From: Lachnospiraceae bacterium
GTDB taxonomy: Bacteria; Bacillota; Clostridia; Lachnospirales; Lachnospiraceae
Assembly (NCBI GenBank): GCA_016281335.1
Contig: JAEEIK010000148.1
Coordinates: 1-39,943, forward strand
DNA: 39,943 bases
Direction: 5' to 3'
Below are positions 25,314 through 33,828 of this stretch, piece after piece. The notes beneath the pieces were generated by a model, which was not told the DNA's origin, did no database searches, and worked only from the letters and a program-made list of their open reading frames with translations. Position 1 is the stretch's first letter; each line of letters starts with the position of its first letter. Position numbers and translations under genes: made by a program.

Positions 25314-26432
25314 ATGAATGTAAAAAGATTTGCTGATATATTAGGGGCTGATTTTTATACGGGAGTGCCCGACAGCCAGCTGAAAGCTCTGTGTAATTTT
25401 CTGATGGAAAAATACGGTATTGATCCGGAACATCATATAATAGCCGCAAATGAAGGTAACTGCACCGCTATTGCCGCAGGTTACCATCTGGCTACCGGGA
25501 AAGTGCCTGTAGTTTATATGCAGAACAGCGGAGAGGGAAATATCATCAATCCCCTTGCCTCACTTCTGAATGAAAAAGTCTACGCCATACCTGTCATATT
25601 TATAATAGGCTGGAGGGGAGAACCGGGGATACATGATGAACCCCAGCATATATATCAGGGTGAGGTGACCGTAAAATTATTGGAAGATATGGGTGTAAAC
25701 AGCTTTATCATCGGAAAAGAAACTGCCGATGAGGAAGTTGCGGCTGCCATGGATGCGTTCAGAAAGGAACTTGATGAGGGAAGGGACGTGGCATTTATCA
25801 TCCGAAAGGGTGCGCTCAGTGATGCTCCGAAGCCTGAGTATAAGAATGATAATAAGATGCTGCGTGAGGAGATAATAAGACATATAGTTAATGCAGCCGG
25901 AGAAGATCCGATAGTTTCGACTACAGGCAAGGCAAGTCGTGAGCTCTTTGAAATAAGAGAAGCAAACGGACAGGAACATAAATATGATTTTCTGACTGTG
26001 GGATCTATGGGACACAGTTCCTCCATAGCTCTGGGGGTGGCGATAAATAAACCCGGAAAGCGTATCTGGTGTATAGACGGAGACGGGGCAGCCCTAATGC
26101 ATATGGGGGCAATGGCAGTGATCGGAGCAAATAAACCGGAGAACCTGATCCATGTTGTTATAAATAACGGCGCTCATGAAACTGTGGGCGGCATGCCGAC
26201 TGTTGCGGGAAGCATCAATCTGGTGAAAATAGCAGAGGCCTGCGGTTATCCGCATGCAGTCTGCGCAGAGGATTTCGAAACTCTTGATAAGGAACTGGAG
26301 AAAGCCCGTAACAGAGCGGAATTAAGCTTTATAGAAGTGAAGTGTGCTATTGGTGCCCGTGAAGATCTGGGAAGACCTACAACTTCGGCAAGTGAAAACA
26401 AAGAAAACTTTATGGAGTTTCTGAAGGGGTGA
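25314..26432 (+). CDS. aepY: Phosphonopyruvate decarboxylase
   Basis: 372 residues, the usual length of this thiamine diphosphate enzyme. The cofactor-activating glutamate is E47 (AANEGNCTAIAAGY). GWRGEPGIHDEPQH is a hallmark stretch, and the diphosphate/Mg motif is G256-D257-G258 ending in VVINNGAHETVGGMPT. It decarboxylates phosphonopyruvate to phosphonoacetaldehyde, the irreversible step that pulls the unfavourable PEP mutase reaction forward. It starts 3 nt after the dehydrogenase stop, with GAGG 6 nt before ATG 25314. The trio pepM-dehydrogenase-decarboxylase is complete for 2-hydroxyethylphosphonate. Confidence 0.94.
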   Translation: MNVKRFADILGADFYTGVPDSQLKALCNFLMEKYGIDPEHHIIAANEGNCTAIAAGYHLATGKVPVVYMQNSGEGNIINPLASLLNEKVYAIPVIFIIGWRGEPGIHDEPQHIYQGEVTVKLLEDMGVNSFIIGKETADEEVAAAMDAFRKELDEGRDVAFIIRKGALSDAPKPEYKNDNKMLREEIIRHIVNAAGEDPIVSTTGKASRELFEIREANGQEHKYDFLTVGSMGHSSSIALGVAINKPGKRIWCIDGDGAALMHMGAMAVIGANKPENLIHVVINNGAHETVGGMPTVAGSINLVKIAEACGYPHAVCAEDFETLDKELEKARNRAELSFIEVKCAIGAREDLGRPTTSASENKENFMEFLKG

Positions 26433-26441
26433 GCTGAAATC

Positions 26442-27101
26442 ATGCGAATAGCGGTCGTATCGGATACCCACGGACAATTGAGGGCGGATATAGCAGAGGA
26501 GCTGAAGACTTATGATCTGCTCATGCATGCCGGGGACTTTGATGATGAATATACATATAAGAAGTTGAGCGGCGGTATCGGCGCGTTTCTCGGAGTGAAG
26601 GGTAACTGCGACTGGTTTGCATACGGACCTGCACTTCCGCTAAGCAGAAAGGTGGAGCTTAACGGGGCTGTTGTGTTTATGACCCACAGACCCGGAGATG
26701 TGGGAAGGTATTTGAACGGTGAGGCCGATATAGTGATACACGGGCATACCCATGAGAGACGGGAGGAATACAGAAACGGCGTATTGTATCTGAACCCGGG
26801 AAGCTTAAGTCAGCCCAGGGACGGCAGGCCGGGATACTGTATTCTGGATATCCATGACGGCAGCTACAGTGTGGAATGGCGGGATCTGAACGGGAAAAAG
26901 CCGGAAGCTACTGCAGTACAGCCGGATGCGGAAATGATAAAGAAGATAATGAAGTATACTGACAGGGGCATGACAATTGGGCTGATCTCTGATAAACTGA
27001 AGTTGCCTTATGAGACAGTGGAGAAGGCAGTAAGAATGTACCTGACGCACCCGGGAGTGGGGGTGGAAGGGATTATTGAGAGGATGGGGAAGCCCCGGTA
27101 G
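26442..27101 (+). CDS. YfcE/MJ0936-type metallophosphoesterase with C-terminal extension
   Basis: 219 residues. Calcineurin-like fold motifs in order: SDTHG (7-11), HAGDFDD, GNCDW and GHTHER, all with metal ligands present, then LNPGSLSQPRDGRPGY. Family members are Mn-dependent phosphodiesterases of uncertain natural substrate. The core normally ends near 160-180 residues; here ~56 more (163-219) form predicted short helices (IGLISDKLKLPYETVEKAVR) that look like a helix-turn-helix, so it may bind nucleic acid or dimerise. A GGTGAG lies 8 nt before ATG 26442. Its place after the phosphonate genes may be coincidence. Confidence 0.85.
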   Translation: MRIAVVSDTHGQLRADIAEELKTYDLLMHAGDFDDEYTYKKLSGGIGAFLGVKGNCDWFAYGPALPLSRKVELNGAVVFMTHRPGDVGRYLNGEADIVIHGHTHERREEYRNGVLYLNPGSLSQPRDGRPGYCILDIHDGSYSVEWRDLNGKKPEATAVQPDAEMIKKIMKYTDRGMTIGLISDKLKLPYETVEKAVRMYLTHPGVGVEGIIERMGKPR

Positions 27102-27105
27102 AGTG

Positions 27106-27582
27106 ATGGATAAGAGTAAGGTAATAAGGTATATATGCAGGATCGCGGCACCGCTGATGATGGCGGTGATCTTTTATTTTTCATCAAGACCGGGGCCGGA
27201 TTCGGATGTGGACAGCATGACCATAGGAAGGTTGATCGGTGAAATGGTGATGCCGGGCTTTGACGATATGGATATGCAGGCACAGCTGGAGTTTGTGATC
27301 GGCATAAACAAGGCGGTCAGAAAGACTGCGCATTTTACGGAGTATGCCATTCTGGCAATGCTTTTAACCGGCGCATTTGATGCTGATGACAAGAAAAAAA
27401 GAAAGATATTTGCACAGGCGGTGATAGTGGCGGCTCTCTATGCTGCAGGTGATGAGTTTCACCAGACTTTTGTTCCCGGCAGGTCGGGAAAAATCGGCGA
27501 TGTGCTGATAGACAGCGCGGGAGCAATCTGCGGCTCCGGGCTTGTCCTTGCTTTACGCAGACGAAGAATAGTGATAGAATAA
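27106..27582 (+). CDS. VanZ-family membrane protein
   Basis: 158 residues, three to four hydrophobic helices. Typical VanZ features: YFSSRPG after helix 1, KTAHFTEYAILA at the start of helix 2, and DEFHQTFVPGRSG followed by DVLIDSAGAICG in the last helix. VanZ proteins alter cell-surface chemistry or glycopeptide binding by an unknown mechanism; the name does not imply drug resistance here. ATG 27106 lies 4 nt after the previous stop. The reading frame stays open back to a TTG at 27076 inside the upstream gene, which is unlikely as a start. The ribosome binding site is weak, so translation may depend on the upstream gene. Confidence 0.85.
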   Translation: MDKSKVIRYICRIAAPLMMAVIFYFSSRPGPDSDVDSMTIGRLIGEMVMPGFDDMDMQAQLEFVIGINKAVRKTAHFTEYAILAMLLTGAFDADDKKKRKIFAQAVIVAALYAAGDEFHQTFVPGRSGKIGDVLIDSAGAICGSGLVLALRRRRIVIE

Positions 27583-27589
27583 ATCGATT

Positions 27590-28903
27590 ATGGATAAAAA
27601 AAGAAAAAACATACTTATACTTCTTGTGTTATCTCTGGCTATACTGACAGTGATTATTTTTTTCATACCAAGAAATGAAGTGGATCAGACTGATGATGCG
27701 GCTGATGAAATAAAGGCTTATGTGGGAGACAGGGATATCCCGGCACCGACAGGAGAAGAGGAAGAAGAGATAAGGCTGTCAAAACGGGATGAAAATGCGC
27801 CGGAACCTGAGATTATCATCACACCGACGCCTACGCCCACGCCGGAACCGGTACCGACGGAAAAACCTAAAAAGAAGAAAAAAAAGAAAGCCACGCCCAC
27901 ACCGGAACCCACTGCTACACCTTTTCCCGAGATGATAAGGGTGGAAGTAGACGATTCCGTATTGTGCCGCAATATGATCGTGGATCTGGATTATGCATCT
28001 GATGTGGATGATGTGGCTGCAGTCCGTATTGCAGCTCAGATGCACCGCTTCAGGCGTATAGAGCTTAAAGCCATGATGCTTTCCGTACCCTTTGAAGATG
28101 CGGCAAAGGCGCTTCACGGACAGCTTCGTTATGAAGGCTTCAGGAGCATGCCCATAGGTGTGTCCGGCCCCTCAGCCGGAGTAACGAGTCCTTTTTGGAG
28201 TGATTTCATTGATAAGTATTATGCTGATGACGGCTTTGATAAAAGGGACAGTGTGGAACTGTATAAAGAGATACTCCGTGACTGTGCTGCAAAGAATGAA
28301 AAGATCAGGATAGTGACTACAGGCTTCCTGGTCAATATTGAAAAGCTGTTAAGAGATAGCGAAGGCTACAGTCTGGTAGATAAGTGCGTGGAAGACATAT
28401 GGATAACCGGAGGCTCATATCCGGAGCCGGGAATGGATTATAACTTTTATATTTCCGAAGAAACACGCAAAGCCGCCAAGTATGTATTCGAAAATGCTCC
28501 CGTGGAACTGGTGTATTCGGTAGGGCAGATGGCTTCCGATGGTGCAGGAAAGAATATACTCTGCGGAGGAACCTTATACGGCATTGACTCCTCCGATATC
28601 GATCCCATAAGGGTTGCGTACAAGGCCTATGAGGCGTATGGCGGAGCAGATCTGTCAAAGGGACATATGTCCTGGGATCCGCTGTGTGTCTGGGCGGCAT
28701 CACTTACAAACAGTGAGACCCAGACAAGGATAGTCGGGGTGAACGGAAGCTTTGATGATGTGGGGCGAAACAGCTTTGTGGCTGCAAATAATCCCTTAAG
28801 GGGAGTGTTGGAAAAGACAAGTCTGGACGGGAGCTGGTACAGCGGGCAGCTGGATTACTATATCAATATGGGGTATCATTATCCGGATGATTGGTATGAG
28901 TGA
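27590..28903 (+). CDS. Membrane-anchored nucleoside hydrolase-like protein with Pro/Thr and poly-Lys linker
   Basis: 437 residues. The N-terminal signal-anchor (about 8-26) has no lipobox cysteine. Residues ~30-120 are a low-complexity spacer, acidic first, then TPTPTPTPEPVP, a run of seven lysines, and TPTPEPTATP. The outside domain opens with D132-L-D134-Y-A-S-D138-V-D140-D141, close to the DxDxGSDxDD calcium site of inosine/uridine-type nucleoside hydrolases, and keeps VTTGFLVNIEKLL, ITGGSYPEPG and a WDPLCVWAA near the C terminus. It may cleave a ribosyl or glycosyl bond outside the cell; the substrate is unknown. There is no clear ribosome binding site before ATG 27590, only an A/T-rich 7-nt gap after vanZ. 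Confidence 0.72.
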   Translation: MDKKRKNILILLVLSLAILTVIIFFIPRNEVDQTDDAADEIKAYVGDRDIPAPTGEEEEEIRLSKRDENAPEPEIIITPTPTPTPEPVPTEKPKKKKKKKATPTPEPTATPFPEMIRVEVDDSVLCRNMIVDLDYASDVDDVAAVRIAAQMHRFRRIELKAMMLSVPFEDAAKALHGQLRYEGFRSMPIGVSGPSAGVTSPFWSDFIDKYYADDGFDKRDSVELYKEILRDCAAKNEKIRIVTTGFLVNIEKLLRDSEGYSLVDKCVEDIWITGGSYPEPGMDYNFYISEETRKAAKYVFENAPVELVYSVGQMASDGAGKNILCGGTLYGIDSSDIDPIRVAYKAYEAYGGADLSKGHMSWDPLCVWAASLTNSETQTRIVGVNGSFDDVGRNSFVAANNPLRGVLEKTSLDGSWYSGQLDYYINMGYHYPDDWYE

Positions 28904-28919
28904 GGAGGGGAGAAGCCTT
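28904..28919 (+). repeat. Truncated copy of the palindromic intergenic repeat
   Basis: GGAGGGGAGAAGCCTT is identical over 16 nt to 39354-39369, the right end of the full double-hairpin element at 39316-39369. Only the right arm is present here, between a stop codon and the hisZ promoter. Confidence 0.6.
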
Positions 28920-28921
28920 AT

Positions 28922-28951
28922 TTGACGGAGAAATACAGAATGTGGTATTAT
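28922..28951 (+). promoter_or_regulatory. sigma-A promoter of the histidine operon
   Basis: TTGACG (28922-28927) and TATTAT (28946-28951) with an 18-nt spacer; transcription would start near 28958, only ~23 nt before hisZ. That leaves no room for a T-box or leader-peptide attenuator. Confidence 0.65.
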
Positions 28952-28980
28952 AAAGAGTCTTAAACAAAGAGAGGAATGCC

Positions 28981-29964
28981 ATGGATACGAAACTGATACA
29001 CACACCTGAGGGTGTCAGAGATATATACGGAGAAGAGCTTAAGGCCAAGAAGGAGCTTATAGCAAGGATACGCGGGGTATTTGACGAGTACGGATACAGT
29101 GAGATACAGACCCCGGTATTCGAGTATTTTGATGTGTTTTCCAATGAAGTGGGAACCACTCCTTCGAGGGATCTCTTTAAGTTTTTTGATAAAGAGGGAA
29201 ATACCCTGGTGCTCAGACCTGACTTTACACCTTCTGTTGCCAGATGCGCCGTTAAATACTTCCTTGAAGACAAAGAAGCCGGTCCTTTAAAGCTCTGCTA
29301 TGAGGGCAATGTTTTTACCAATACCTCAGAGCTTAAAGGTCTGTTAAAGGAGACCACCCAGACCGGCGCCGAACTTATCGGTGATGACAGTCCCGAAGCC
29401 GATGCACAGATACTGATAATGGTGATCAAAGCATTGAAGGCTGCCGGACTTGACAGCTTCACCGTGAGCACGGGTGAGATAGGTTTCTTCAAAGGCATAT
29501 GCGAGGCTGCGGGACTTGATGACGAAACCGTAAAGAAATTAAGGGACCTGATCTCTTTAAAGAACTATTATGCGGCGGCAGCGCTGCTTAAGGAAAACGG
29601 CGGCGGTGACAGGGATACGGAACTGCTGCTTAAGAACGGAGATGTGTGTACCATTGACGATCTGCGCGCAGCAAAGGAGAAGCTTGGAAATAAACGATCC
29701 GCTGATGCCCTTGAACGTCTTGAAAAAGTATATGCCCTAGTTGAAAAGGAAGGCCTAGAAAGCTATCTTTCCTTTGACCTTGGACTGCTTTCGAAATTTA
29801 ATTACTACACCGGTATGCTCTTTAAGGCTTATACCTACGGAGCCGGTGATGCCATAGCAAAGGGTGGCCGCTACGACGGTCTGCTCAAGCATTTCGGACA
29901 CCACGCCCCTGCGGTGGGGTGTGTATTTCTTGTTGATGATATTTTATTTAAACTGAGAAGATAG
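28981..29964 (+). CDS. hisZ: ATP phosphoribosyltransferase regulatory subunit HisZ
   Basis: 327 residues, a histidyl-tRNA-synthetase paralogue that lacks the anticodon domain and forms a complex with short HisG to make it active and feedback-inhibited by histidine. Visible: the N-terminal TPEGVRDIYGEE, motif-2-like LVLRPDFTPSVARC, and the motif-3-like AIAKGGRYDGL near the C terminus. Slightly shorter than many HisZ proteins. GAGAGGA a few bases before ATG 28981. First gene of hisZ-G-D-B-IE. Confidence 0.93.
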   Translation: MDTKLIHTPEGVRDIYGEELKAKKELIARIRGVFDEYGYSEIQTPVFEYFDVFSNEVGTTPSRDLFKFFDKEGNTLVLRPDFTPSVARCAVKYFLEDKEAGPLKLCYEGNVFTNTSELKGLLKETTQTGAELIGDDSPEADAQILIMVIKALKAAGLDSFTVSTGEIGFFKGICEAAGLDDETVKKLRDLISLKNYYAAAALLKENGGGDRDTELLLKNGDVCTIDDLRAAKEKLGNKRSADALERLEKVYALVEKEGLESYLSFDLGLLSKFNYYTGMLFKAYTYGAGDAIAKGGRYDGLLKHFGHHAPAVGCVFLVDDILFKLRR

Positions 29965-29975
29965 AGGTACTGATT

Positions 29976-30620
29976 TTGAACGAAGATAAATACCTGACAT
30001 TTGCGCTGACAAAGGGAAGGCTGGCTGATAAAACACTGGCGCTTCTTAATACCGCAGGGATCAACTGCAGTGAGATGGAGGACAAGAACAGCCGTAAGCT
30101 GATATTCGTCAACGAGGAGCTGAAAGTAAGGTTTTTCCTTGCAAAAGGGCCTGATGTTCCCACCTATGTGGAATACGGAGTTGCCGATATAGGCGTGACC
30201 GGACTGGACACCATACTGGAGGAAGGACGAAGAGCTTTCGAAGTACTGGATCTGGGTTTCGGCAAATGCCGCATGTGTGTATGCGGACCGGCTTCGGCAA
30301 GAGATCTGTTACAGCACCATGAACGTATAAGGGTGGCCAGCAAATATCCCAACATCGCAAGGGATTATTTCCATAACCAGAAATTCCAGACAGTCGATAT
30401 CATCAAACTTAACGGGTCGGTGGAACTGGGACCGATAGTAGGTTTATCCGATGTGATCGTTGATATTGTTGAGACCGGATCGACCCTGAGGGAGAACGGA
30501 CTGGAAGTACTGGAAGAAATTTGTCCGCTGTCAGCAAGGATGATAGTAAATCAGGTGAGCATGAGACTTAAGAATGAAAGGATACGGGAACTGATTCATT
30601 CCCTGGAGGGACAGTTATGA
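29976..30620 (+). CDS. hisG: ATP phosphoribosyltransferase catalytic subunit HisG (short form)
   Basis: 214 residues, the short form that lacks the C-terminal regulatory domain and needs HisZ, which is encoded just upstream. It joins ATP and PRPP to phosphoribosyl-ATP, the first step of histidine synthesis. Visible: FALTKGRLADKT at the N terminus, ADIGVTGLDTI, and the PRPP-binding VDIVETGSTLREN. TTG start at 29976 with GAGG (29964-29967) 8 nt upstream; no ATG lies nearby in frame. It overlaps hisD by 4 nt (ATGA). Confidence 0.95.
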   Translation: MNEDKYLTFALTKGRLADKTLALLNTAGINCSEMEDKNSRKLIFVNEELKVRFFLAKGPDVPTYVEYGVADIGVTGLDTILEEGRRAFEVLDLGFGKCRMCVCGPASARDLLQHHERIRVASKYPNIARDYFHNQKFQTVDIIKLNGSVELGPIVGLSDVIVDIVETGSTLRENGLEVLEEICPLSARMIVNQVSMRLKNERIRELIHSLEGQL

Positions 30621-31906
30621 ATATAATAAAGTTAAATGCCGAAAACGGCAGGGAGCTGAAAGAGACGCTGAAAAAGCGGCAGACCAACAGCTTCCCGGAA
30701 ATAGAGAAAAAAGTTGCGGCTATAATCGAAAATGTCATCGCAAAAGGTGATGAAGCTCTCTTTGAGTATTCAAGGACTTTTGATCACTACGAACTGAGCA
30801 AAGACAATATCCGGGTAAGTGATGAAGAGGTAAAGGCTGCGGTGGATGCGGTTGATAAAGACTTCCTCGAAGTGCTGAAGAAGGCTGCTGCTAACATCCG
30901 CGCGTTTCACGAGAAACAGAAACGTTTAAGCTGGATCGATACCCAGGCTGACGGTACCATACTGGGCCAGAAGTTCACGCCGCTTGAGATAGTCGGAGTA
31001 TATGTGCCCGGCGGAAAGGCTGCATATCCCTCATCACTGCTGATGAGTGTTGTAACTGCCAAGGTGGCAGGAGTGGAGCGCATAATAATGATGACGCCCC
31101 CGGGACAGACCGGTGAGATCAGCAAAGAAACCCTTGCTGCAGCTTATGTGGCAGGAGTTGATGAGATATACAGGGTGGGAGGCGCCCAAGCTATAGCTGC
31201 AATGGCTTACGGTACGGAATTGATACCCAAGGTTCACAAGATCTGCGGACCCGGAAATATTTTCGTAGCAATGGCTAAAAAAGCCGTATACGGACAGGTC
31301 AGCATTGACTCTGTGGCAGGACCTTCGGAAATACTGGTGCTTGCCGATGAAACAGCTAATGCCAGATTTGTGGCGGCAGACCTGCTCTCACAGGCTGAGC
31401 ATGATGAGATGGCAAGCGCGATACTTGTGACGACCTCACAGAAACTTGCTGAGGATGTGAAGGCTGAGATAGAAGGCATGGTACCTACGCTGCCCAGAAA
31501 AGAGATAATACAGAAGTCACTTGATGATTTCGGTTTCCTCTTTGTAGCTGACAATATGGATGATGCCATAGCGGCTGTAAATGATATAGCAAGTGAACAC
31601 CTGGAGATAATAACAAAGGATCCTTACGCAGATATGACTAAGGTTAAAAATGCCGGTGCCATATTCCTGGGAACCTGGTCTTCGGAACCGCTGGGTGACT
31701 ATTTTGCGGGACCTAATCACATACTTCCTACTAACGGAACGGCGAAGTTCTTCTCGCCACTCAATGTGGATGATTTCGTGAAGAAGACCAGCATCATCTC
31801 CTATTCAAGAGAAGCGCTGAAGCGGGATGCGGAAGACATCATGCTGTTTGCAAATAAAGAAGGGCTGCAGGCTCACGCGAATTCGATAAGAGTTAGATTT
31901 GAATAA
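30617..31906 (+). CDS. hisD: Histidinol dehydrogenase HisD
   Basis: 429 residues, normal length. It catalyses the last two oxidations, L-histidinol to histidine, with NAD and zinc. Visible: VPGGKAAYPSSLLM, GGAQAIAAMAYGT, KICGPGNIFVAMAKK, the zinc/base region LSQAEHDEMASA, and ASEHLEIITKDP. GGAGG-type GGAGGGAC sits before ATG 30617, which overlaps the hisG stop. Confidence 0.96.
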   Translation: MNIIKLNAENGRELKETLKKRQTNSFPEIEKKVAAIIENVIAKGDEALFEYSRTFDHYELSKDNIRVSDEEVKAAVDAVDKDFLEVLKKAAANIRAFHEKQKRLSWIDTQADGTILGQKFTPLEIVGVYVPGGKAAYPSSLLMSVVTAKVAGVERIIMMTPPGQTGEISKETLAAAYVAGVDEIYRVGGAQAIAAMAYGTELIPKVHKICGPGNIFVAMAKKAVYGQVSIDSVAGPSEILVLADETANARFVAADLLSQAEHDEMASAILVTTSQKLAEDVKAEIEGMVPTLPRKEIIQKSLDDFGFLFVADNMDDAIAAVNDIASEHLEIITKDPYADMTKVKNAGAIFLGTWSSEPLGDYFAGPNHILPTNGTAKFFSPLNVDDFVKKTSIISYSREALKRDAEDIMLFANKEGLQAHANSIRVRFE

Positions 31907-31936
31907 AGGGGGGAAGCCTTAAAAAAGGAGACAGAT

Positions 31937-32521
31937 ATGAGAAAAGCGGAAGTAAAGAGGACTACTAAGGAAACGGATATAGAGCTTAAGCTTGATCTGG
32001 ACGGCAGGGGCGTAAGCGTGATCGATACGGGCATTGGTTTCTTTGATCATATGCTCAGCGGCTTTACAAAGCACGGTTTCTTTGATATGACGCTCAAGTG
32101 CAAAGGCGATCTGAACGTGGACGGTCATCATACCGTTGAAGACTGCGGCATAGTGCTGGGAGAAGCGCTTAAACAGGCAGTCGGAGACAAGGCGGGCATG
32201 GTAAGGTACGGATACTTTATACTGCCGATGGATGATGCGCTGGTACTCTGTGCGGTTGATTTCTGCGGCAGGCCCTATTTTAATTATGATCTCAAGTTTG
32301 ATACGGAATTCTGCGGTGATTATGCAACGGAACTTACCAAAGAATTCTTCTATGCGGTAAGTTATTCCGCAGGCATCAATCTGCACATAAAACAGTTGGA
32401 CGGTGTTAATTCACACCACATAACAGAGGCCGCTTTCAAAGCTTTCGGCAAGGCAGTGGACATGGCTACGAGAATGGATGAAAGAGTCAGCGGAGTGCTC
32501 AGCACCAAGGGGAGTCTGTAA
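31937..32521 (+). CDS. hisB: Imidazoleglycerol-phosphate dehydratase HisB
   Basis: 194 residues, the monofunctional bacterial form (no phosphatase domain). Two repeated metal motifs are present, HHTVEDCGI and [11 protein letters not shown], plus GFFDHML at the start. It dehydrates imidazoleglycerol phosphate using Mn. AAAGGAGACAG precedes ATG 31937. The 30-nt gap after hisD contains GGGGGGAAGCCTT, resembling the end of the palindromic repeat. Its stop shares one base with the next start (TAATG). Confidence 0.96.
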   Translation: MRKAEVKRTTKETDIELKLDLDGRGVSVIDTGIGFFDHMLSGFTKHGFFDMTLKCKGDLNVDGHHTVEDCGIVLGEALKQAVGDKAGMVRYGYFILPMDDALVLCAVDFCGRPYFNYDLKFDTEFCGDYATELTKEFFYAVSYSAGINLHIKQLDGVNSHHITEAAFKAFGKAVDMATRMDERVSGVLSTKGSL

Positions 32522-33825
32522 TGGGAAGAAAGAGTTTATTTGCGGCAATATATCTGTATAAGGGCTGTGCGGTAAAGAGCAGGATAGACAGGAACGTGAT
32601 AAGCAACAAGCCCGAAGAACTGGCTGCTTCTTATTCGGATCACTGCGCTGACGGCATGATAGTATTTGATCTTTCGGAAAATGACGAGGATCATGACAAG
32701 GCCATAGGAGTGCTCAAAAAGATAGTAGCCGCTTCCGAAGCGCCGGTATGGGGCTGCGGAAATATAAAGCGCTTCGAAGATGTAAAGAAGATACTTTATA
32801 CAGGCTGTGCCAAAGCAGTGCTCAACTACGGTAAGGACAGCAATGTGGAACTGACTGCCGAGGTATCAAAGCGTTTCGGTAAGGAGAAGATAGCCGCTTC
32901 AGTAGCGGAGCTTAAGGAAGCGGAAGAACACTCGGGCGTGATAGAAGAATATGTGAGCTCGCTGGTGCTCGTTAATGAACGGGATGAATATGATGCCGCG
33001 CTGTTGAAGACCATGCTTTCTTCTTCCGTAGCCACTCCGATGATGGTACCGATGCCTGACGGAGTGCCGGCACAGATAGCAGCCGTGCTGTCAAAAGACA
33101 GGGTAGAGGGTGTATTCGGGCCTGTGGTCAATTCCAATGCGGACCAGATCAATACGATCAAGGCATTCTGTTCCGAGAGCGGCATAGATGTAGCGGGCTT
33201 TGATGCGAAACTTAAGTTTGAAGAATTAAAGACCAACAGTGACGGTCTGGTGCCCGTGATAGTACAGGATTACAGGAACAAGGAAGTACTGATGCTTGCC
33301 TACATGAATGAAGAGGCTTTTAACAATACGATACGGACCGGCCGCATGACTTATTATTCAAGGAGCAGGAAGGAACAATGGCTTAAAGGAGAGACCAGCG
33401 GACATTTCCAGTATGTGAAAGCGCTCTATGCGGACTGTGATAAAGATACGATCCTTGCAAAGGTATCCCAGGTAGGCGCGGCCTGCCATACGGGTTCCCG
33501 CAGCTGTTTCTTTAATGAGATAATCAAAAAAGAGTATCAGGATACGGATCCTTCAAAGGTGTTCCAGGATGTATACGAGGTGATACTGGACAGAAAGGCC
33601 AATCCCAAGGAAGGTTCGTATACCAATTATCTCTTTGACAAAGGCATAGACAAGATACTGAAAAAAGTCGGAGAGGAATGTACGGAGATAGTAATAGCTG
33701 CCAAGAATCCGGATAAGGAAGAGATAAAATACGAGATATCGGATTTCCTTTATCATGTGATGGTGCTGATGGCTGAAAAGGGCGTGACCTGGGAAGACAT
33801 AACAAGAGAGCTGGCGAGCAGGTAA
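32521..33825 (+). CDS. hisI: HisI-HisE fusion with degenerate HisA/HisF-like N-terminal domain
   Basis: 434 residues, about twice a normal HisIE. Residues ~233-340 are phosphoribosyl-AMP cyclohydrolase: Mg site D305-C-D307-K-D309 and zinc cysteines C322 and C329 are intact. Residues ~345-434 are phosphoribosyl-ATP pyrophosphatase ([28 protein letters not shown]). Residues 1-~229 resemble a HisA/HisF barrel ([45 protein letters not shown]), but the catalytic aspartate in HisF's LDVKDG is Tyr here, so the domain is probably not a HisA or HisF enzyme. Steps 2 and 3 of the pathway are supplied. hisC, hisH, hisA and hisF are not in the window. Confidence 0.9.
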   Translation: MGRKSLFAAIYLYKGCAVKSRIDRNVISNKPEELAASYSDHCADGMIVFDLSENDEDHDKAIGVLKKIVAASEAPVWGCGNIKRFEDVKKILYTGCAKAVLNYGKDSNVELTAEVSKRFGKEKIAASVAELKEAEEHSGVIEEYVSSLVLVNERDEYDAALLKTMLSSSVATPMMVPMPDGVPAQIAAVLSKDRVEGVFGPVVNSNADQINTIKAFCSESGIDVAGFDAKLKFEELKTNSDGLVPVIVQDYRNKEVLMLAYMNEEAFNNTIRTGRMTYYSRSRKEQWLKGETSGHFQYVKALYADCDKDTILAKVSQVGAACHTGSRSCFFNEIIKKEYQDTDPSKVFQDVYEVILDRKANPKEGSYTNYLFDKGIDKILKKVGEECTEIVIAAKNPDKEEIKYEISDFLYHVMVLMAEKGVTWEDITRELASR

Positions 33826-33828
33826 AAT

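Noticed and set aside
27106-27582. Glycopeptide resistance gene
   Set aside because: VanZ-family proteins are widespread without other van genes; none of vanHAX is present.
27835-27935. Frameshift or assembly error in the poly-Lys/TPTP segment
   Set aside because: The frame is open through the segment and the domain after it is intact; low-complexity stalks are normal in exported proteins.
28922-28980. Histidine T-box or attenuator leader
   Set aside because: Only ~23 nt separate the predicted transcription start from hisZ, too short for either.
32521-33210. Functional hisA or hisF fused to hisIE
   Set aside because: The catalytic aspartate positions are replaced, so an active isomerase or cyclase is unlikely.
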